Shown: one piece after another, positions 8,717 to 17,772 of the stretch
Position numbering within the stretch: the first letter of the stretch is position 1
Layout of the letters: each line of letters begins with the position of its first letter
Assembly: GCA_016700335.1 (NCBI GenBank)
Contig: CP065014.1
Coordinates: 1,215,001 to 1,279,000, forward strand
Length of the DNA: 64,000 nucleotides
Source: Chlorobiota bacterium
GTDB lineage: Bacteria; Bacteroidota; Ignavibacteria; OLB7
Direction: 5' to 3'
Position numbers and translations under genes: made by a program
Notes under the pieces: generated by a model
The model's database searches: none
What the model was told of the DNA's origin: nothing
What the model saw: the letters and a program-made list of their open reading frames with translations, nothing else

Positions 8717-11422
8717 ATGACAAACTCATTTAATTCAAAGTCAACTTTCAATGTTTTAGGTAAAGATTATATTTTTTATAATCTCAATACATTATCAAAA
8801 AATGGTATCAACCTTTCAAGATTACCATATTCACTAAAAGTTTTGTTAGAAAATTTACTCAGATGTGAAGATAATTTAAATGTAACCGAAAAAGATATAA
8901 TGGCATTAGGAAATTGGGATTCAAATGCAATTCCAGTTAAAGAAATTGCTTTTATGCCAGCTAGAGTATTGTTACAAGATTTTACTGGCGTTCCTTGCGT
9001 TGTTGATTTAGCAGCTATGAGAGATGCTATGAAAAAATTTGGTGGTGATGCTTCTAAAATTAATCCTCTAGTTGCTGTTGATTTAGTAATTGATCATTCA
9101 GTTCAAGTTGACCATTATGCAAGTGATACAGCATTTGATTTAAACAAAATTTTAGAATATTCTCGAAATCGTGAGAGGTATGCATTCTTAAGATGGGGAC
9201 AAACAGCTTTTACAAATTTTAGAGCTGTACCTCCTGATACTGGTATAGTTCATCAAGTAAATTTAGAGTATTTAGCTCCTGTTTCTTTTATTAATAAGAA
9301 CACAAACACTGTTTATCCTGATACTGTTGTTGGGACAGATTCTCATACAACAATGATTAATGGTATAGGCGTTTTAGGCTGGGGTGTTGGAGGTATTGAA
9401 GCTGAAGCAGTTATGCTTGGCCAACCAGTTTCAATGCTAATACCTAGAGTTGTTGGTTTTAAATTAACTGGTAAATTATCAGAAGGTTCAACTTCAACAG
9501 ATTTAGTTTTAACAGTAACAGAAATATTACGTAAACATGGAGTAGTTGGTAAATTTGTTGAATTCTATGGAAAAGGTCTAAAAAATTTATCATTAGCAGA
9601 TAGAGCAACAATTGCAAATATGGCTCCAGAGTATGGTGCAACATGTGGAATTTTCCCTATTGATTCTGAATCAATTCGATACATGAAGTTTACTGGTAGA
9701 ACCGAAGAGCAAGTATTAGTTACTGAAGCATATTATAAAGCACAAGGTATGTTTCATGATGACAATACACCTGAAGCAGATTATAGTGAGTTCATTGAGT
9801 TAGATTTATCTACAGTAGTTGCTAGTATTGCAGGACCTAAAAGACCACAAGATAGACTACTTTTATCTGAGACAAAAGAAAATTTTTATAAACTTATCAA
9901 TTCTTTAGATAAATTATCTAGTTCTGATGCTGCTAATATTATTAAAGAATCTTCAACACAAATTGTAAATGGTTCTACTTTTAATATTCAACATGGCTCG
10001 GTTGTTATTGCTGCAATAACTTCTTGTACTAATACTTCAAATCCGTCTGTACTTGTTGCAGCAGGACTCGTTGCAAAAAAAGCATATGAGAAAGGATTGA
10101 ACAGAAAGCCATGGGTTAAAACTTCATTAGCACCAGGTTCTCAAGTAGTAACAAAGTATCTTTCTGATTCAGGGCTTGATAAATATCTTAACGCAATTGG
10201 ATTCAATAATGTTGGTTATGGTTGTACAACTTGTATAGGAAATTCAGGACCATTACCAATTGAAATTTCAAAATCTGTAAATGAAAATTCTTTAGTTGTT
10301 GCTTCAGTATTATCAGGAAACAGAAACTTTGAAGGAAGAGTTAATCAAGATGTAAAAGCAAATTATTTAATGTCTCCTCCATTAGTTGTTGTTTATGCAA
10401 TAGCAGGTAGAATTGATATTGATTTACATAATGATCCAATTGGTTTAGATGAAAACGGTGTAAATGTTTATCTAAAAGATATTTGGCCAACTTTACGAGA
10501 GGTTCAAGATGTTATGGATAAATCTGTTAGAAGTGAAATGTTTTTAGAAACATATAAAGATGTATTTAAAGGTGATGAACTTTGGAACAGTTTGGAGATA
10601 CCAGAAGGAGATTTGTATAATTGGAATGAAGATTCTACTTATGTAAAACATCCACCATATTTTGAAGGAATGAATATTGAATCAGAAAATGAAATTAAAG
10701 AAATTTCAAATGCATATTGTTTAGCATTTTTAGGTGATAGTGTAACTACAGATCATATATCTCCAGCTGGTGCTATTAAGCCATCTTCTCCTGCTGGTGT
10801 ATATCTAACTGGTAAAGGAATTGATATTCCCGATTTTAATAGCTATGGTTCCAGACGTGGTAATCATGAAGTAATGGTTAGAGGTACTTTTGCCAATATT
10901 AGAATCAGAAATAAAATGCTTCAAGATGTTGAAGGAGGATTTACTAATTTTATTCCAACTAGTGAACAATTACCAATTTATGATGCTTCTATAAAATACC
11001 AAGAAAATGGAAATTCACTTGTTGTTATAGCTGGAAAAGAATATGGTTCTGGTTCATCAAGAGATTGGGCTGCTAAAGGAACAATGTTGTTGGGTGTTAA
11101 AATGGTGATAACTGAAAGTTATGAAAGAATTCATAGAAGTAATTTAGTAGGAATGGGAATTTTACCATTGCAATTTATAAATGGTGAAAGTGCTGAAAGT
11201 CTTGGTCTGACTGGTTATGAGAGATATTCAACAAAAGGTTTTAGTACTTTATTTATTGCAGAATTTCCTAGTAATAGAGTTATTGACGTAATTGCTACAA
11301 AGAGTGATGGTAGTGAAGTATTTTTTAAAGCAACTGTAAGAATTGATACTCCACAAGAAGTTTTGTATTTTAAAAACGGTGGAATATTGCCATATGTTCT
11401 TAGAAAACTTCTATCAAATTAA
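8717..11422 (+). CDS. acnA: Aconitate hydratase (AcnA type)
   Basis: Interconverts citrate and isocitrate in the TCA cycle through cis-aconitate, using a [4Fe-4S] cluster. The 901-residue length and domain order fit the AcnA/IRP1 family. N-terminal landmarks include VLLQDFTGVPCVVDLAAMRDA and TVVGTDSHTTMINGIGVLGWGVGG. The cluster cysteines are in ITSCTNTSNPSV and YGCTTCIGNSGPL. The swivelling domain carries GSGSSRDWAAKG, with the active-site Arg/Ser. The start is ATG at 8717; a TTG directly in front is ignored. Monocistronic, with a good terminator downstream. Together with mdh at 32.8 kb it indicates an operating TCA cycle. Confidence 0.97.
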   Translation: MTNSFNSKSTFNVLGKDYIFYNLNTLSKNGINLSRLPYSLKVLLENLLRCEDNLNVTEKDIMALGNWDSNAIPVKEIAFMPARVLLQDFTGVPCVVDLAAMRDAMKKFGGDASKINPLVAVDLVIDHSVQVDHYASDTAFDLNKILEYSRNRERYAFLRWGQTAFTNFRAVPPDTGIVHQVNLEYLAPVSFINKNTNTVYPDTVVGTDSHTTMINGIGVLGWGVGGIEAEAVMLGQPVSMLIPRVVGFKLTGKLSEGSTSTDLVLTVTEILRKHGVVGKFVEFYGKGLKNLSLADRATIANMAPEYGATCGIFPIDSESIRYMKFTGRTEEQVLVTEAYYKAQGMFHDDNTPEADYSEFIELDLSTVVASIAGPKRPQDRLLLSETKENFYKLINSLDKLSSSDAANIIKESSTQIVNGSTFNIQHGSVVIAAITSCTNTSNPSVLVAAGLVAKKAYEKGLNRKPWVKTSLAPGSQVVTKYLSDSGLDKYLNAIGFNNVGYGCTTCIGNSGPLPIEISKSVNENSLVVASVLSGNRNFEGRVNQDVKANYLMSPPLVVVYAIAGRIDIDLHNDPIGLDENGVNVYLKDIWPTLREVQDVMDKSVRSEMFLETYKDVFKGDELWNSLEIPEGDLYNWNEDSTYVKHPPYFEGMNIESENEIKEISNAYCLAFLGDSVTTDHISPAGAIKPSSPAGVYLTGKGIDIPDFNSYGSRRGNHEVMVRGTFANIRIRNKMLQDVEGGFTNFIPTSEQLPIYDASIKYQENGNSLVVIAGKEYGSGSSRDWAAKGTMLLGVKMVITESYERIHRSNLVGMGILPLQFINGESAESLGLTGYERYSTKGFSTLFIAEFPSNRVIDVIATKSDGSEVFFKATVRIDTPQEVLYFKNGGILPYVLRKLLSN

Positions 11423-11464
11423 TTTAGAATAATGCTATTTTTATAAAATATAACTTATGTTTTT

Positions 11465-11499
11465 GCTTGTAATTATAATTTTTAATTACAGGCTTTTTT
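11465..11499 (+). terminator. Intrinsic terminator of acnA
   Basis: Arms GCTTGTAATTA (11465-11475) and TAATTACAGGC (11483-11493) pair over eleven bases with one G-U and a seven-base loop, followed by six T. It lies 43 bases after the acnA stop. Confidence 0.75.
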
Positions 11500-11566
11500 A
11501 TTAAGAAATTGTTTAAGTTTGAAAATATTATAAATATATTTTTCTAATAAATTTTTTTTAAATCAA

Positions 11567-13087
11567 ATGAAATTATTTTTTACTATTCTTACACTATTAT
11601 TGATTTCATTTTCAGGAATTAAATTATCTGCTCAGATTTCTTCGAGAAATTATTTTGGACTTGAAGCTGGATTTAATTACTCTGTTTTGAATGCAGATAG
11701 CGGTTTTATTTTTCCTTATTCAATTCCTTCTCAAGATTTTAATTCTGCTTTGGGTTTTAATAAATTAGGAGGAGGGTATGGGTTTGTTGGAGGGTTTACT
11801 TTAGATTACGCAATAAATAAATCATTTGGTTTGATTATCAAAGCATTGTATCAAAGAAGATCAACTTCTAATACTGAACAGTTTCTAACAAAAGTAGAAG
11901 ATTTTTCAACTGGAACATCTGATATAGCAACAGTTGAAAATCAATACACTGCTTCATCTGATTATATAAATGGAGACTTATTACTTAAGATTTCTTTATC
12001 ACCTGACGCTTGGTATGGTTATGGAGGTGTAAACTTAGCTTCAATTTTATCAAATAAATTTAGTGGAAAATCTACAATAAAAAGTTCAGAATCTGGTACA
12101 GTACAATTTAAAAGCCCTACACAGGGTTTTCTTGGTACAGAAATGATCATTCCAGAGCAGGAGGCTTTAAATTTTTATAACAATATTCATACTAGTATAA
12201 AATTAGGTGTAGGTAATTATATTTCAATTGGAGAAAGTGGAACAGTTATTACCCCTGAGTTAAGCGTGAATGTACCAATTACAGAATTACTATCAACAAA
12301 TTCAATTACAATCCTTAATAAAAATCTAGGTTTACCTCCAGCTAATCTAACATCAGCTGCTTTTACTGTAGGTATCAAATTTCCTTTTGGTGATAATAAA
12401 AATAAACCTGAAGATAAAATTAATAATGACCCTGTTGGGAAAAATTCTAATGGATATTCTAATACTAATGATAATAACAATTTAAAAGGAAATGTTAAGG
12501 ATGCAAAAACTGGTAAACCTATTCCATCTGAAATGTCAATTGTAGATTTAAATACAGGTGAGGTTATAGAAAATTCATCAACTGATCAAAATGGAAAATA
12601 CAATGCAAATGTTACCAAAAAAGGGAAGTACTCTATTACTGCAACATCAAATGGGTATCTTTTTAATTCTAGTTTGTTTGAAGTTGATGATAATGGTAAA
12701 ATAATTCGTAAAGGTAATGGTGATATTTTATTGATGTCTGCTGATGAAAGAGGAAAAACAACTCTATTAGTTTTCTTTGATACAGATAAATCAACACTAC
12801 AAAGATCTTCTTACCCTGAACTTAATCGTGCAGCTCAATTTTTGAAAAGCAATCCGAATTTAAATATAGAAATTGCTGGGCATACTGACAACAAAGGAAG
12901 TATGGATTACAACAAGGATCTTTCAAAAAGAAGAGCTCAAACAGTATCAAATTACCTTATTAATAAAGGTGTAAATGCTTCTCAACTTGTGCAAACTGGC
13001 TATGGATTTGATTACCCAGTTAATACAAACGAAACCGAAGAAGGTAGAGCTGATAATAGGAGAGTTGAATTTGTTGTTAAAAAATAA
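11567..13087 (+). CDS. OmpA-family outer-membrane protein with carboxypeptidase-regulatory-like domain
   Basis: An envelope protein with three parts. After a signal peptide (ILTLLLISFSGIKLSAQ), residues about 25-275 form a beta-barrel-like region with alternating hydrophobic strands (YFGLEAGFNYS). A short Asn-rich linker leads to a CarboxypepD_reg-like beta-sandwich (LKGNVKDAKTGKPIPSEMSI, about 305-375), common in Bacteroidota surface proteins. The C-terminus (about 395-505) is an OmpA module: FFDTDKSTLQ, IEIAGHTDNKGS, LSKRRAQTVSNYL, RADNRRVEFV. The conserved Asp and Arg of the peptidoglycan-contact site are present. The gene is alone between two terminators. Confidence 0.87.
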   Translation: MKLFFTILTLLLISFSGIKLSAQISSRNYFGLEAGFNYSVLNADSGFIFPYSIPSQDFNSALGFNKLGGGYGFVGGFTLDYAINKSFGLIIKALYQRRSTSNTEQFLTKVEDFSTGTSDIATVENQYTASSDYINGDLLLKISLSPDAWYGYGGVNLASILSNKFSGKSTIKSSESGTVQFKSPTQGFLGTEMIIPEQEALNFYNNIHTSIKLGVGNYISIGESGTVITPELSVNVPITELLSTNSITILNKNLGLPPANLTSAAFTVGIKFPFGDNKNKPEDKINNDPVGKNSNGYSNTNDNNNLKGNVKDAKTGKPIPSEMSIVDLNTGEVIENSSTDQNGKYNANVTKKGKYSITATSNGYLFNSSLFEVDDNGKIIRKGNGDILLMSADERGKTTLLVFFDTDKSTLQRSSYPELNRAAQFLKSNPNLNIEIAGHTDNKGSMDYNKDLSKRRAQTVSNYLINKGVNASQLVQTGYGFDYPVNTNETEEGRADNRRVEFVVKK

Positions 13088-13100
13088 AATTAATTTATAA

Positions 13101-13140
13101 AAAAAAAGGCTTGGAAGCAACGCATCCAAGCCTTTTTTTT
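13101..13140. terminator. Bidirectional intrinsic terminator between convergent genes
   Basis: AGGCTTGGA and TCCAAGCCT form a perfect nine-base G/C-containing stem around a nine-base loop. A run of A precedes it and a run of T follows. It therefore works in both directions, serving the OmpA gene on the plus strand and the lipoprotein gene on the minus strand. Confidence 0.92.
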
Positions 13141-13154
13141 TAAATATAAGAAAA

Positions 13155-13607
13155 TTAAAACTTAACATTAAATTTTCCTTCAGTTACGTTTACATTTGTG
13201 CTATCAGTTGTAAAAGAAAAAGTTCCAGTTGCACCAACTGAATCAATTTTAGAAATTGAAAGTGTTCCATTTTTTGAATTGTAGGAAGTTGGAGAACCTA
13301 AATTTGTTATAGTTACATTTCCTGTAACTATATTTAATCCTCCAATTGGTCCAATAATAAAATTCTGTGCAGAAGGAACTAAACCAGTAATTGTGATTAA
13401 ATTCTGTTGCAAACCAATATCAATCCCATTAATTAAGAATGTGCCACTTTTGTAAGAAGCTGTTATATTATCAGCATCAAAATTTGTAGTTCCAATTTTA
13501 GCTGTTATATAATACGTTTTAACTACTGGGGCAGTTGCAGCACTTTCAGCACAAGAGTTAATAATAAAAGCACTTAAGATTGTTAGAAAAAAAATAAATA
13601 ATTTCAT
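13155..13607 (-). CDS. Putative lipoprotein of unknown function
   Basis: A 150-residue protein with an N-terminal lipoprotein signal: a Lys, a hydrophobic stretch (FIFFLTILSAFII) and the lipobox-like NSC, so the mature protein would start at Cys19 or so. The remainder is beta-rich with many Thr, Ser and Asn and no motif I recognise (ITAKIGTTNFDADNITA, FNVKF at the end). Such small beta-sandwich lipoproteins are common in Bacteroidota. It ends at the shared bidirectional terminator. Confidence 0.7.
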   Translation of the reverse strand: MKLFIFFLTILSAFIINSCAESAATAPVVKTYYITAKIGTTNFDADNITASYKSGTFLINGIDIGLQQNLITITGLVPSAQNFIIGPIGGLNIVTGNVTITNLGSPTSYNSKNGTLSISKIDSVGATGTFSFTTDSTNVNVTEGKFNVKF

Positions 13608-13658
13608 TTAAAATTGTTGGAAATTTATAATTAGTAATTGTTTTAAAATTCAAGTTAA

Positions 13659-14126
13659 TCATTTTGATAATTTTTTTATAAATTCAAAATGAACTTTTGA
13701 GACTGGTTGGATTGACAACCTAGAACCCTTTTGTAATAAGACCATTCCATCAAGTTCTGGTTTATTCTTTAAATCTTGAAGAGAAATTGGGTTTGAAAAT
13801 TTTTTGATGAATTTGATATCTAATAAAATCCAAGTTGGGTTTTCAATTTTTGATTTTGCATCATAATGTTTATCTTTAATATCGAATGCTGATTTATCTG
13901 GATAAGGGTTACTACAAACTTTTGCTAATCCAACAATTGAATTAGGTTCAGAATTAGAATGATAAAATAAAACTTCATCACCAATATTCATACTGTCACG
14001 TAAGAAATTTCTTGCTTGATAATTCCTTACACCTTCCCATGCAGTTACTATGTCATTCTTAAAATCATCAATTGAATATGAATTTGGTTCACTTTTAAAT
14101 AACCAATATTTTTTTGAAATTGACAT
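13659..14126 (-). CDS. EVE-domain protein
   Basis: A 155-residue single-domain protein of the EVE (PUA-like) family, similar to thymocyte nuclear protein 1. Diagnostic pieces are WLFKSEPNSYSIDDF at the N-terminus, WEGVRNYQARNFLRD, GDEVLFYHS and GLAKV. EVE domains bind modified bases in DNA or RNA (family knowledge), and prokaryotic ones often sit with modification-dependent restriction systems. Here the gene follows paaD by only six bases at the end of the phenylacetyl-CoA epoxidase operon, so it may simply be cotranscribed. The nucleic-acid target is unknown. Confidence 0.88.
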   Translation of the reverse strand: MSISKKYWLFKSEPNSYSIDDFKNDIVTAWEGVRNYQARNFLRDSMNIGDEVLFYHSNSEPNSIVGLAKVCSNPYPDKSAFDIKDKHYDAKSKIENPTWILLDIKFIKKFSNPISLQDLKNKPELDGMVLLQKGSRLSIQPVSKVHFEFIKKLSK

Positions 14127-14132
14127 TTACAA

Positions 14133-14624
14133 TTAAAAATTTTTAAAATAATCGAAAGGTTCTTTACATTCTAAACACTTATACATTGATTTACAAGATG
14201 TTGAGCTAAACTGACTTATTAACTCTGTTTTATTTGAACCACATAATGGGCATTCTATCAAATCTTCAATTTTATTTGATAAATCAATTTGATAAAAACC
14301 ACTATTTTTTGGTGGTGCAATTCCAAATTTTTTTAAATTTTCTTTTCCATTTAAGGTCATCCAATCTGTAGTCCATGCAGGTGAAAGTTGGATTGAAACC
14401 TTAGCATTAGTAAAATCTTTTTTTAATGCAGATAATATATCATCCTCAATTACTTTCATTGCTGGGCATCCAGAATAAGTTGGTGTAATAATTATATGAA
14501 CTAAATTATTGCTTAAATTAACATCTCTAACTATTCCTAAATCAATTATAGAGAGTACAGGAATTTCAGGATCTTTAACTTTTGTTAATACGTTTAAAAT
14601 ATATTCTTTATTAAATTTGTCCAA
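14133..14624 (-). CDS. paaD: Phenylacetyl-CoA epoxidase assembly protein PaaD
   Basis: PaaD (also PaaJ) helps mature the di-iron phenylacetyl-CoA epoxidase. The N-terminal half is a MIP18/DUF59 domain (VKDPEIPVLSIIDLGIVRDV, IIITPTYSGCPAM). The C-terminal end carries a zinc-ribbon-like Cys set (CPLCGSNKTEL, CKSMYKCLECKEPF), as in PaaD and unlike general DUF59 proteins. The only start that keeps the conserved N-terminus is a TTG at 14624; no in-frame ATG precedes the domain. It lies six bases after paaC and six before the EVE gene, in a tight operon. Confidence 0.93.
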   Translation of the reverse strand: MDKFNKEYILNVLTKVKDPEIPVLSIIDLGIVRDVNLSNNLVHIIITPTYSGCPAMKVIEDDILSALKKDFTNAKVSIQLSPAWTTDWMTLNGKENLKKFGIAPPKNSGFYQIDLSNKIEDLIECPLCGSNKTELISQFSSTSCKSMYKCLECKEPFDYFKNF

Positions 14625-14630
14625 TAAATT

Positions 14631-15392
14631 TTACCAATTAGAATTTGGAAGTAATCTTTGTAAATATTGCAGTTCAGAAAGTAAATACCCCATAGATTCA
14701 GTATGAACTCCATTTTTCCCACCAATAAGCATCCATTCATCGTTTGGAGTAGTTAAAGTAGCTTCATTAAATACATTCTCAATTGAGGATTTCCATCTAT
14801 GTTTTAATTTTAAAACGTCAACTCCAAAATTAGATTCTGAAGCAAAAATTTCAAATTCAGTAGGAGTAAAAAATTCACCAGTGAATTTCCACAAATCATT
14901 TATACTTTGTTGGATTCTATTATGACTTTCTTCTGTTCCATCTCCTAGCCTAATAATCCATTCATTAGCCCATCTAACATGATAAGCTATTTCTTTTAAA
15001 GATTTTTCTGCAATAGCAGAAAGTTGCAAATCTGTACTTTTTTTTAATTCAGCAAAGTATAAAAAAGCAAAATTGCTATACAAGAATTGTCTGGCAACTG
15101 TATAACCAAAATCTAAATTAGGATGTTCAAGTAATAATAGATTTGAATACTGATTTTCTTGTCTTAAATAAGCATAGTAATCTTCAGACTGATTTTTATC
15201 ATCAATAAGAGAACAATATTGATAAAAATTCCTAGCTTGACCAATAAGATCTAACCCTATGTTTGACATTGCAATATCTTGTTCTAAAATAGGACCATGC
15301 CCAGCCCATTCCGACAATCGATGACCGAGAATCAAAGAATTATCTGCAAGATGAAGAGAGTATTTTAATAAATTACCTTTTTGTATAATCAA
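14631..15392 (-). CDS. paaC: 1,2-phenylacetyl-CoA epoxidase subunit PaaC
   Basis: The structural, ferritin-like partner of PaaA in the ring-1,2-epoxidase of aerobic phenylacetate degradation. It is recognised by LADNSLILGHRLSEWAGHGP, the block around IGLDLIGQARNFYQY and HVRWANEWIIRLGDG. Length (253 residues) is normal. The start is a TTG at 15392: the first in-frame ATG (MSNIGLD) would delete the conserved GHRLSEW block. It is the third gene of paaABCD. Confidence 0.95.
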   Translation of the reverse strand: MIIQKGNLLKYSLHLADNSLILGHRLSEWAGHGPILEQDIAMSNIGLDLIGQARNFYQYCSLIDDKNQSEDYYAYLRQENQYSNLLLLEHPNLDFGYTVARQFLYSNFAFLYFAELKKSTDLQLSAIAEKSLKEIAYHVRWANEWIIRLGDGTEESHNRIQQSINDLWKFTGEFFTPTEFEIFASESNFGVDVLKLKHRWKSSIENVFNEATLTTPNDEWMLIGGKNGVHTESMGYLLSELQYLQRLLPNSNW

Positions 15393-15426
15393 GTTAGTAT
15401 AATAGTTATTACAATTTAAAAAATGT

Positions 15427-15711
15427 TTACATATACTCTAATTCATCTGGTAATTTGTAAAATGTTGGATGACGATATACTTTGTCATCAGATGGATCAA
15501 AAAGGAGTTCTGAATCATCTGGGTTTGTTGCATGAATATATTTTGATTCAACAACCCAAATTGAGATTCCTTCATTACGCCTTGTATAAACATCTCTAGC
15601 ATTTTCAATAGCCATTTCCTTGTCAGCAGCATGAAGTGATCCTACATGCTTGTGACTTAAACCTTGTTTACTTCTAATAAATACTTCCCAAATTGGCCAA
15701 TCTTTATTCAT
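15427..15711 (-). CDS. paaB: 1,2-phenylacetyl-CoA epoxidase subunit PaaB
   Basis: The small PaaB subunit (94 residues, the usual size), which bridges PaaAC heterodimers in the epoxidase. Characteristic sequence: WPIWEVFIRSKQGLSHKHVG, AADKEMAIENARDVYTRR and GISIWVVES. ATG start at 15711. Fifteen bases separate the paaA stop from the paaA-distal start region, and a 34-base gap precedes paaC. All four paa genes run in one direction from a promoter in front of paaA. Confidence 0.96.
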   Translation of the reverse strand: MNKDWPIWEVFIRSKQGLSHKHVGSLHAADKEMAIENARDVYTRRNEGISIWVVESKYIHATNPDDSELLFDPSDDKVYRHPTFYKLPDELEYM

Positions 15712-15731
15712 TTGAATTTTATAATAATTAA

Positions 15732-16688
15732 TTAAGCAACATTTAAAGTTTCATTGAATCTTTTAATTTTCTTTTCAGCATAAACAGCTGCTGCCTCTCT
15801 TACCCATTCACCTTTGTTATGAGCAGAAACCCTTGCTTCTAACCTTTGTTTATTACATGGTCCATTTCCTTTAATAATATTGTTAAATTCATTCCAATTA
15901 ATCTCACCAAAATTAAAGTGTCCTCTAGATTCATTCCATTTAAGTTCTGGATCAGGAATTTTTAAACCAAGTATTTCGGCTTGAGAAACTGTAACATCAA
16001 CAAATCTTTGTCTTAATTCATCATTTGACAATCTTTTGATTTTCCATTTAAGAGATTGAGCAGAGTGAGTTGAATCTTTATCACTAGGACCAAACATCAT
16101 CAAACTAGGCCACCACCATCTATTAAGAGAATCTTGAGCCATTTCTTTTTGTTCAATTGAGCTATTACAAAGAGTTAATAAAATTTCGTAACCCTGCCTT
16201 TGATGAAAGCTTTCTTCCTTACAGATTTTTACCATTGCTCTTGCGTATGGTCCATAAGATGTTCTACAAAGCATAACTTGGTTCATTATTGCAGCTCCAT
16301 CTACCAACCAACCAATAGATCCAATATCTGCCCAATTTAAAGTTGGATAATTAAAAATACTTGAATACTTAGCTTTACCAATATGAAGTTCATTTAACAA
16401 TGTTTCTCTGTCAATTCCCAATGTTTCAGCAGCACTATATAGATACAAACCATGACCACCTTCATCTTGCACTTTGGCTAAAAGTACGGCTTTTCTTCTA
16501 AGAGTTGGAGCACGAGTTATCCAATTACTTTCAGGTAGCATACCTACTACTTCAGAATGGGCATGTTGAGCAATTTGACGAATTAGTGTTTTCCTATAAG
16601 CTTCTGGCATCCAATCCTTGGGCTCTATTTTAATTTCAGAATCAATTTTCTTCTGAAAATTTTCCTCTAGTACTAATAAATTTTCCAT
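15732..16688 (-). CDS. paaA: 1,2-phenylacetyl-CoA epoxidase catalytic subunit PaaA
   Basis: The di-iron catalytic subunit that epoxidises the ring of phenylacetyl-CoA using O2. Ferritin-like fold motifs are visible: HAHSEVVGMLPE and KVQDEGGHGLYLY (E..H) near residues 40-85, and KEESFHQRQGYE (EE..H) near 155, which together provide the iron ligands. Length 318 is typical. It leads the operon paaA-B-C-D-EVE and has a good TTTG/TAnnTTTG promoter upstream. The reductase PaaE, the ligase PaaK and downstream enzymes are not in this window. Confidence 0.97.
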   Translation of the reverse strand: MENLLVLEENFQKKIDSEIKIEPKDWMPEAYRKTLIRQIAQHAHSEVVGMLPESNWITRAPTLRRKAVLLAKVQDEGGHGLYLYSAAETLGIDRETLLNELHIGKAKYSSIFNYPTLNWADIGSIGWLVDGAAIMNQVMLCRTSYGPYARAMVKICKEESFHQRQGYEILLTLCNSSIEQKEMAQDSLNRWWWPSLMMFGPSDKDSTHSAQSLKWKIKRLSNDELRQRFVDVTVSQAEILGLKIPDPELKWNESRGHFNFGEINWNEFNNIIKGNGPCNKQRLEARVSAHNKGEWVREAAAVYAEKKIKRFNETLNVA

Positions 16689-16704
16689 GATAATTTAAAA
16701 AAAA

Positions 16705-16733
16705 CAAAATTAAAAAATAAGACTAATCACAAA
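16705..16733 (-). promoter_or_regulatory. Bacteroidota-type promoter of paaABCD
   Basis: On the minus strand TTTG (16730-16733) is followed after 17 bases by TAATTTTG (16705-16712), matching the -33 TTTG and -7 TAnnTTTG elements used by Bacteroidota sigma factor. The paaA ATG is 17 bases further on. Confidence 0.65.
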
Positions 16734-16770
16734 TGATCTATAAAAATTTGTATTAATTAATTAAGTAAAA

Positions 16771-17685
16771 TTAAACAAATTTTTTTGGGAACAAAAAAGA
16801 AGCTATTACTGAGAGTCCTAATGCAATAGCAATAATAATTAATGAAACAATATTACTTATATGAATATCAAAAAATGGCAGTAACATTTTAATACCAATA
16901 AATCCAAGTATAATTGACAAACCATACTTGAGTAGATGAAATTTTTCAATAAAACTTGAGAGTAAAAAATACAAGTTTCTCAATCCTAAAATTGCAAAAA
17001 TATTTGAAGTATAAACTATGAATGAATTTTTTGTTATCCCAATTACAGCTGGAATTGAATCAACTGCAAACAATAAATCAGATGTTTCAATGAGAATTAA
17101 AACAACAAATAAAGGAGTAACAAATAATTTATTATTAATTTTTACAAAAAATTTTTCTTCATGAAAATCTTCAGTTACATTGAAAAATTTGTGTAAAATT
17201 TTTACTAATGGATTTTTATCAATTGCATGATTAGGGTCTTTTTCAATTAACATATTAATAGCTGTAAAAACTAAGAACCCACCAAACAAATACTCAACCC
17301 AAGAAAATTTTACAATCAAAGCAGTACCTAATAATATCATTAGTGTACGCATTATAATTGCTCCTAAAATACCCCAGAATAATACTCTATGTTGAAACTT
17401 AGGTTCAACATTGAAAAACTCAAAAATAACTACAAATACAAACAAATTATCTACTGAAAGCGACTGTTCTAAAATATAACCAGTTAAAAATTCAGTTGCA
17501 GATTGTTTACCAAATTCTAAATAAATAAAAGCATTAAAAATCATTGCTAATAAAAACCAAAACAAAGCCCAAAATCCAGCTTCTTTCGGTTTTACAATAT
17601 GATTTTTTTTATTAAATACTTTTAAATCTAAAAATAATAAAATCAGTATAAGGATATTAAAACCAACCCACCAAGTAATTCCCAA
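16771..17685 (-). CDS. TerC/Alx-family membrane protein
   Basis: An integral membrane protein of the TerC family, proposed to export or handle metal ions such as manganese. It has about nine hydrophobic segments over 304 residues. Family motifs with acidic residues inside the membrane are clear: GYILEQSLSVDNLFVFVVIF near residue 70 and LLFAVDSIPAVIGIT near 205. The start is a TTG at 17685; an in-frame stop lies four codons upstream and there is no ATG before the first helices. It stands alone between paaA and the macroglobulin gene. Confidence 0.9.
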   Translation of the reverse strand: MGITWWVGFNILILILLFLDLKVFNKKNHIVKPKEAGFWALFWFLLAMIFNAFIYLEFGKQSATEFLTGYILEQSLSVDNLFVFVVIFEFFNVEPKFQHRVLFWGILGAIIMRTLMILLGTALIVKFSWVEYLFGGFLVFTAINMLIEKDPNHAIDKNPLVKILHKFFNVTEDFHEEKFFVKINNKLFVTPLFVVLILIETSDLLFAVDSIPAVIGITKNSFIVYTSNIFAILGLRNLYFLLSSFIEKFHLLKYGLSIILGFIGIKMLLPFFDIHISNIVSLIIIAIALGLSVIASFLFPKKFV

Positions 17686-17772
17686 ATTATTTTAGGTGTT
17701 ATTTAATTTAATTCTGTTTATAAATTACAGTACGAATTAAATTAAAATATAGTTTAAAATACAAACTATATT

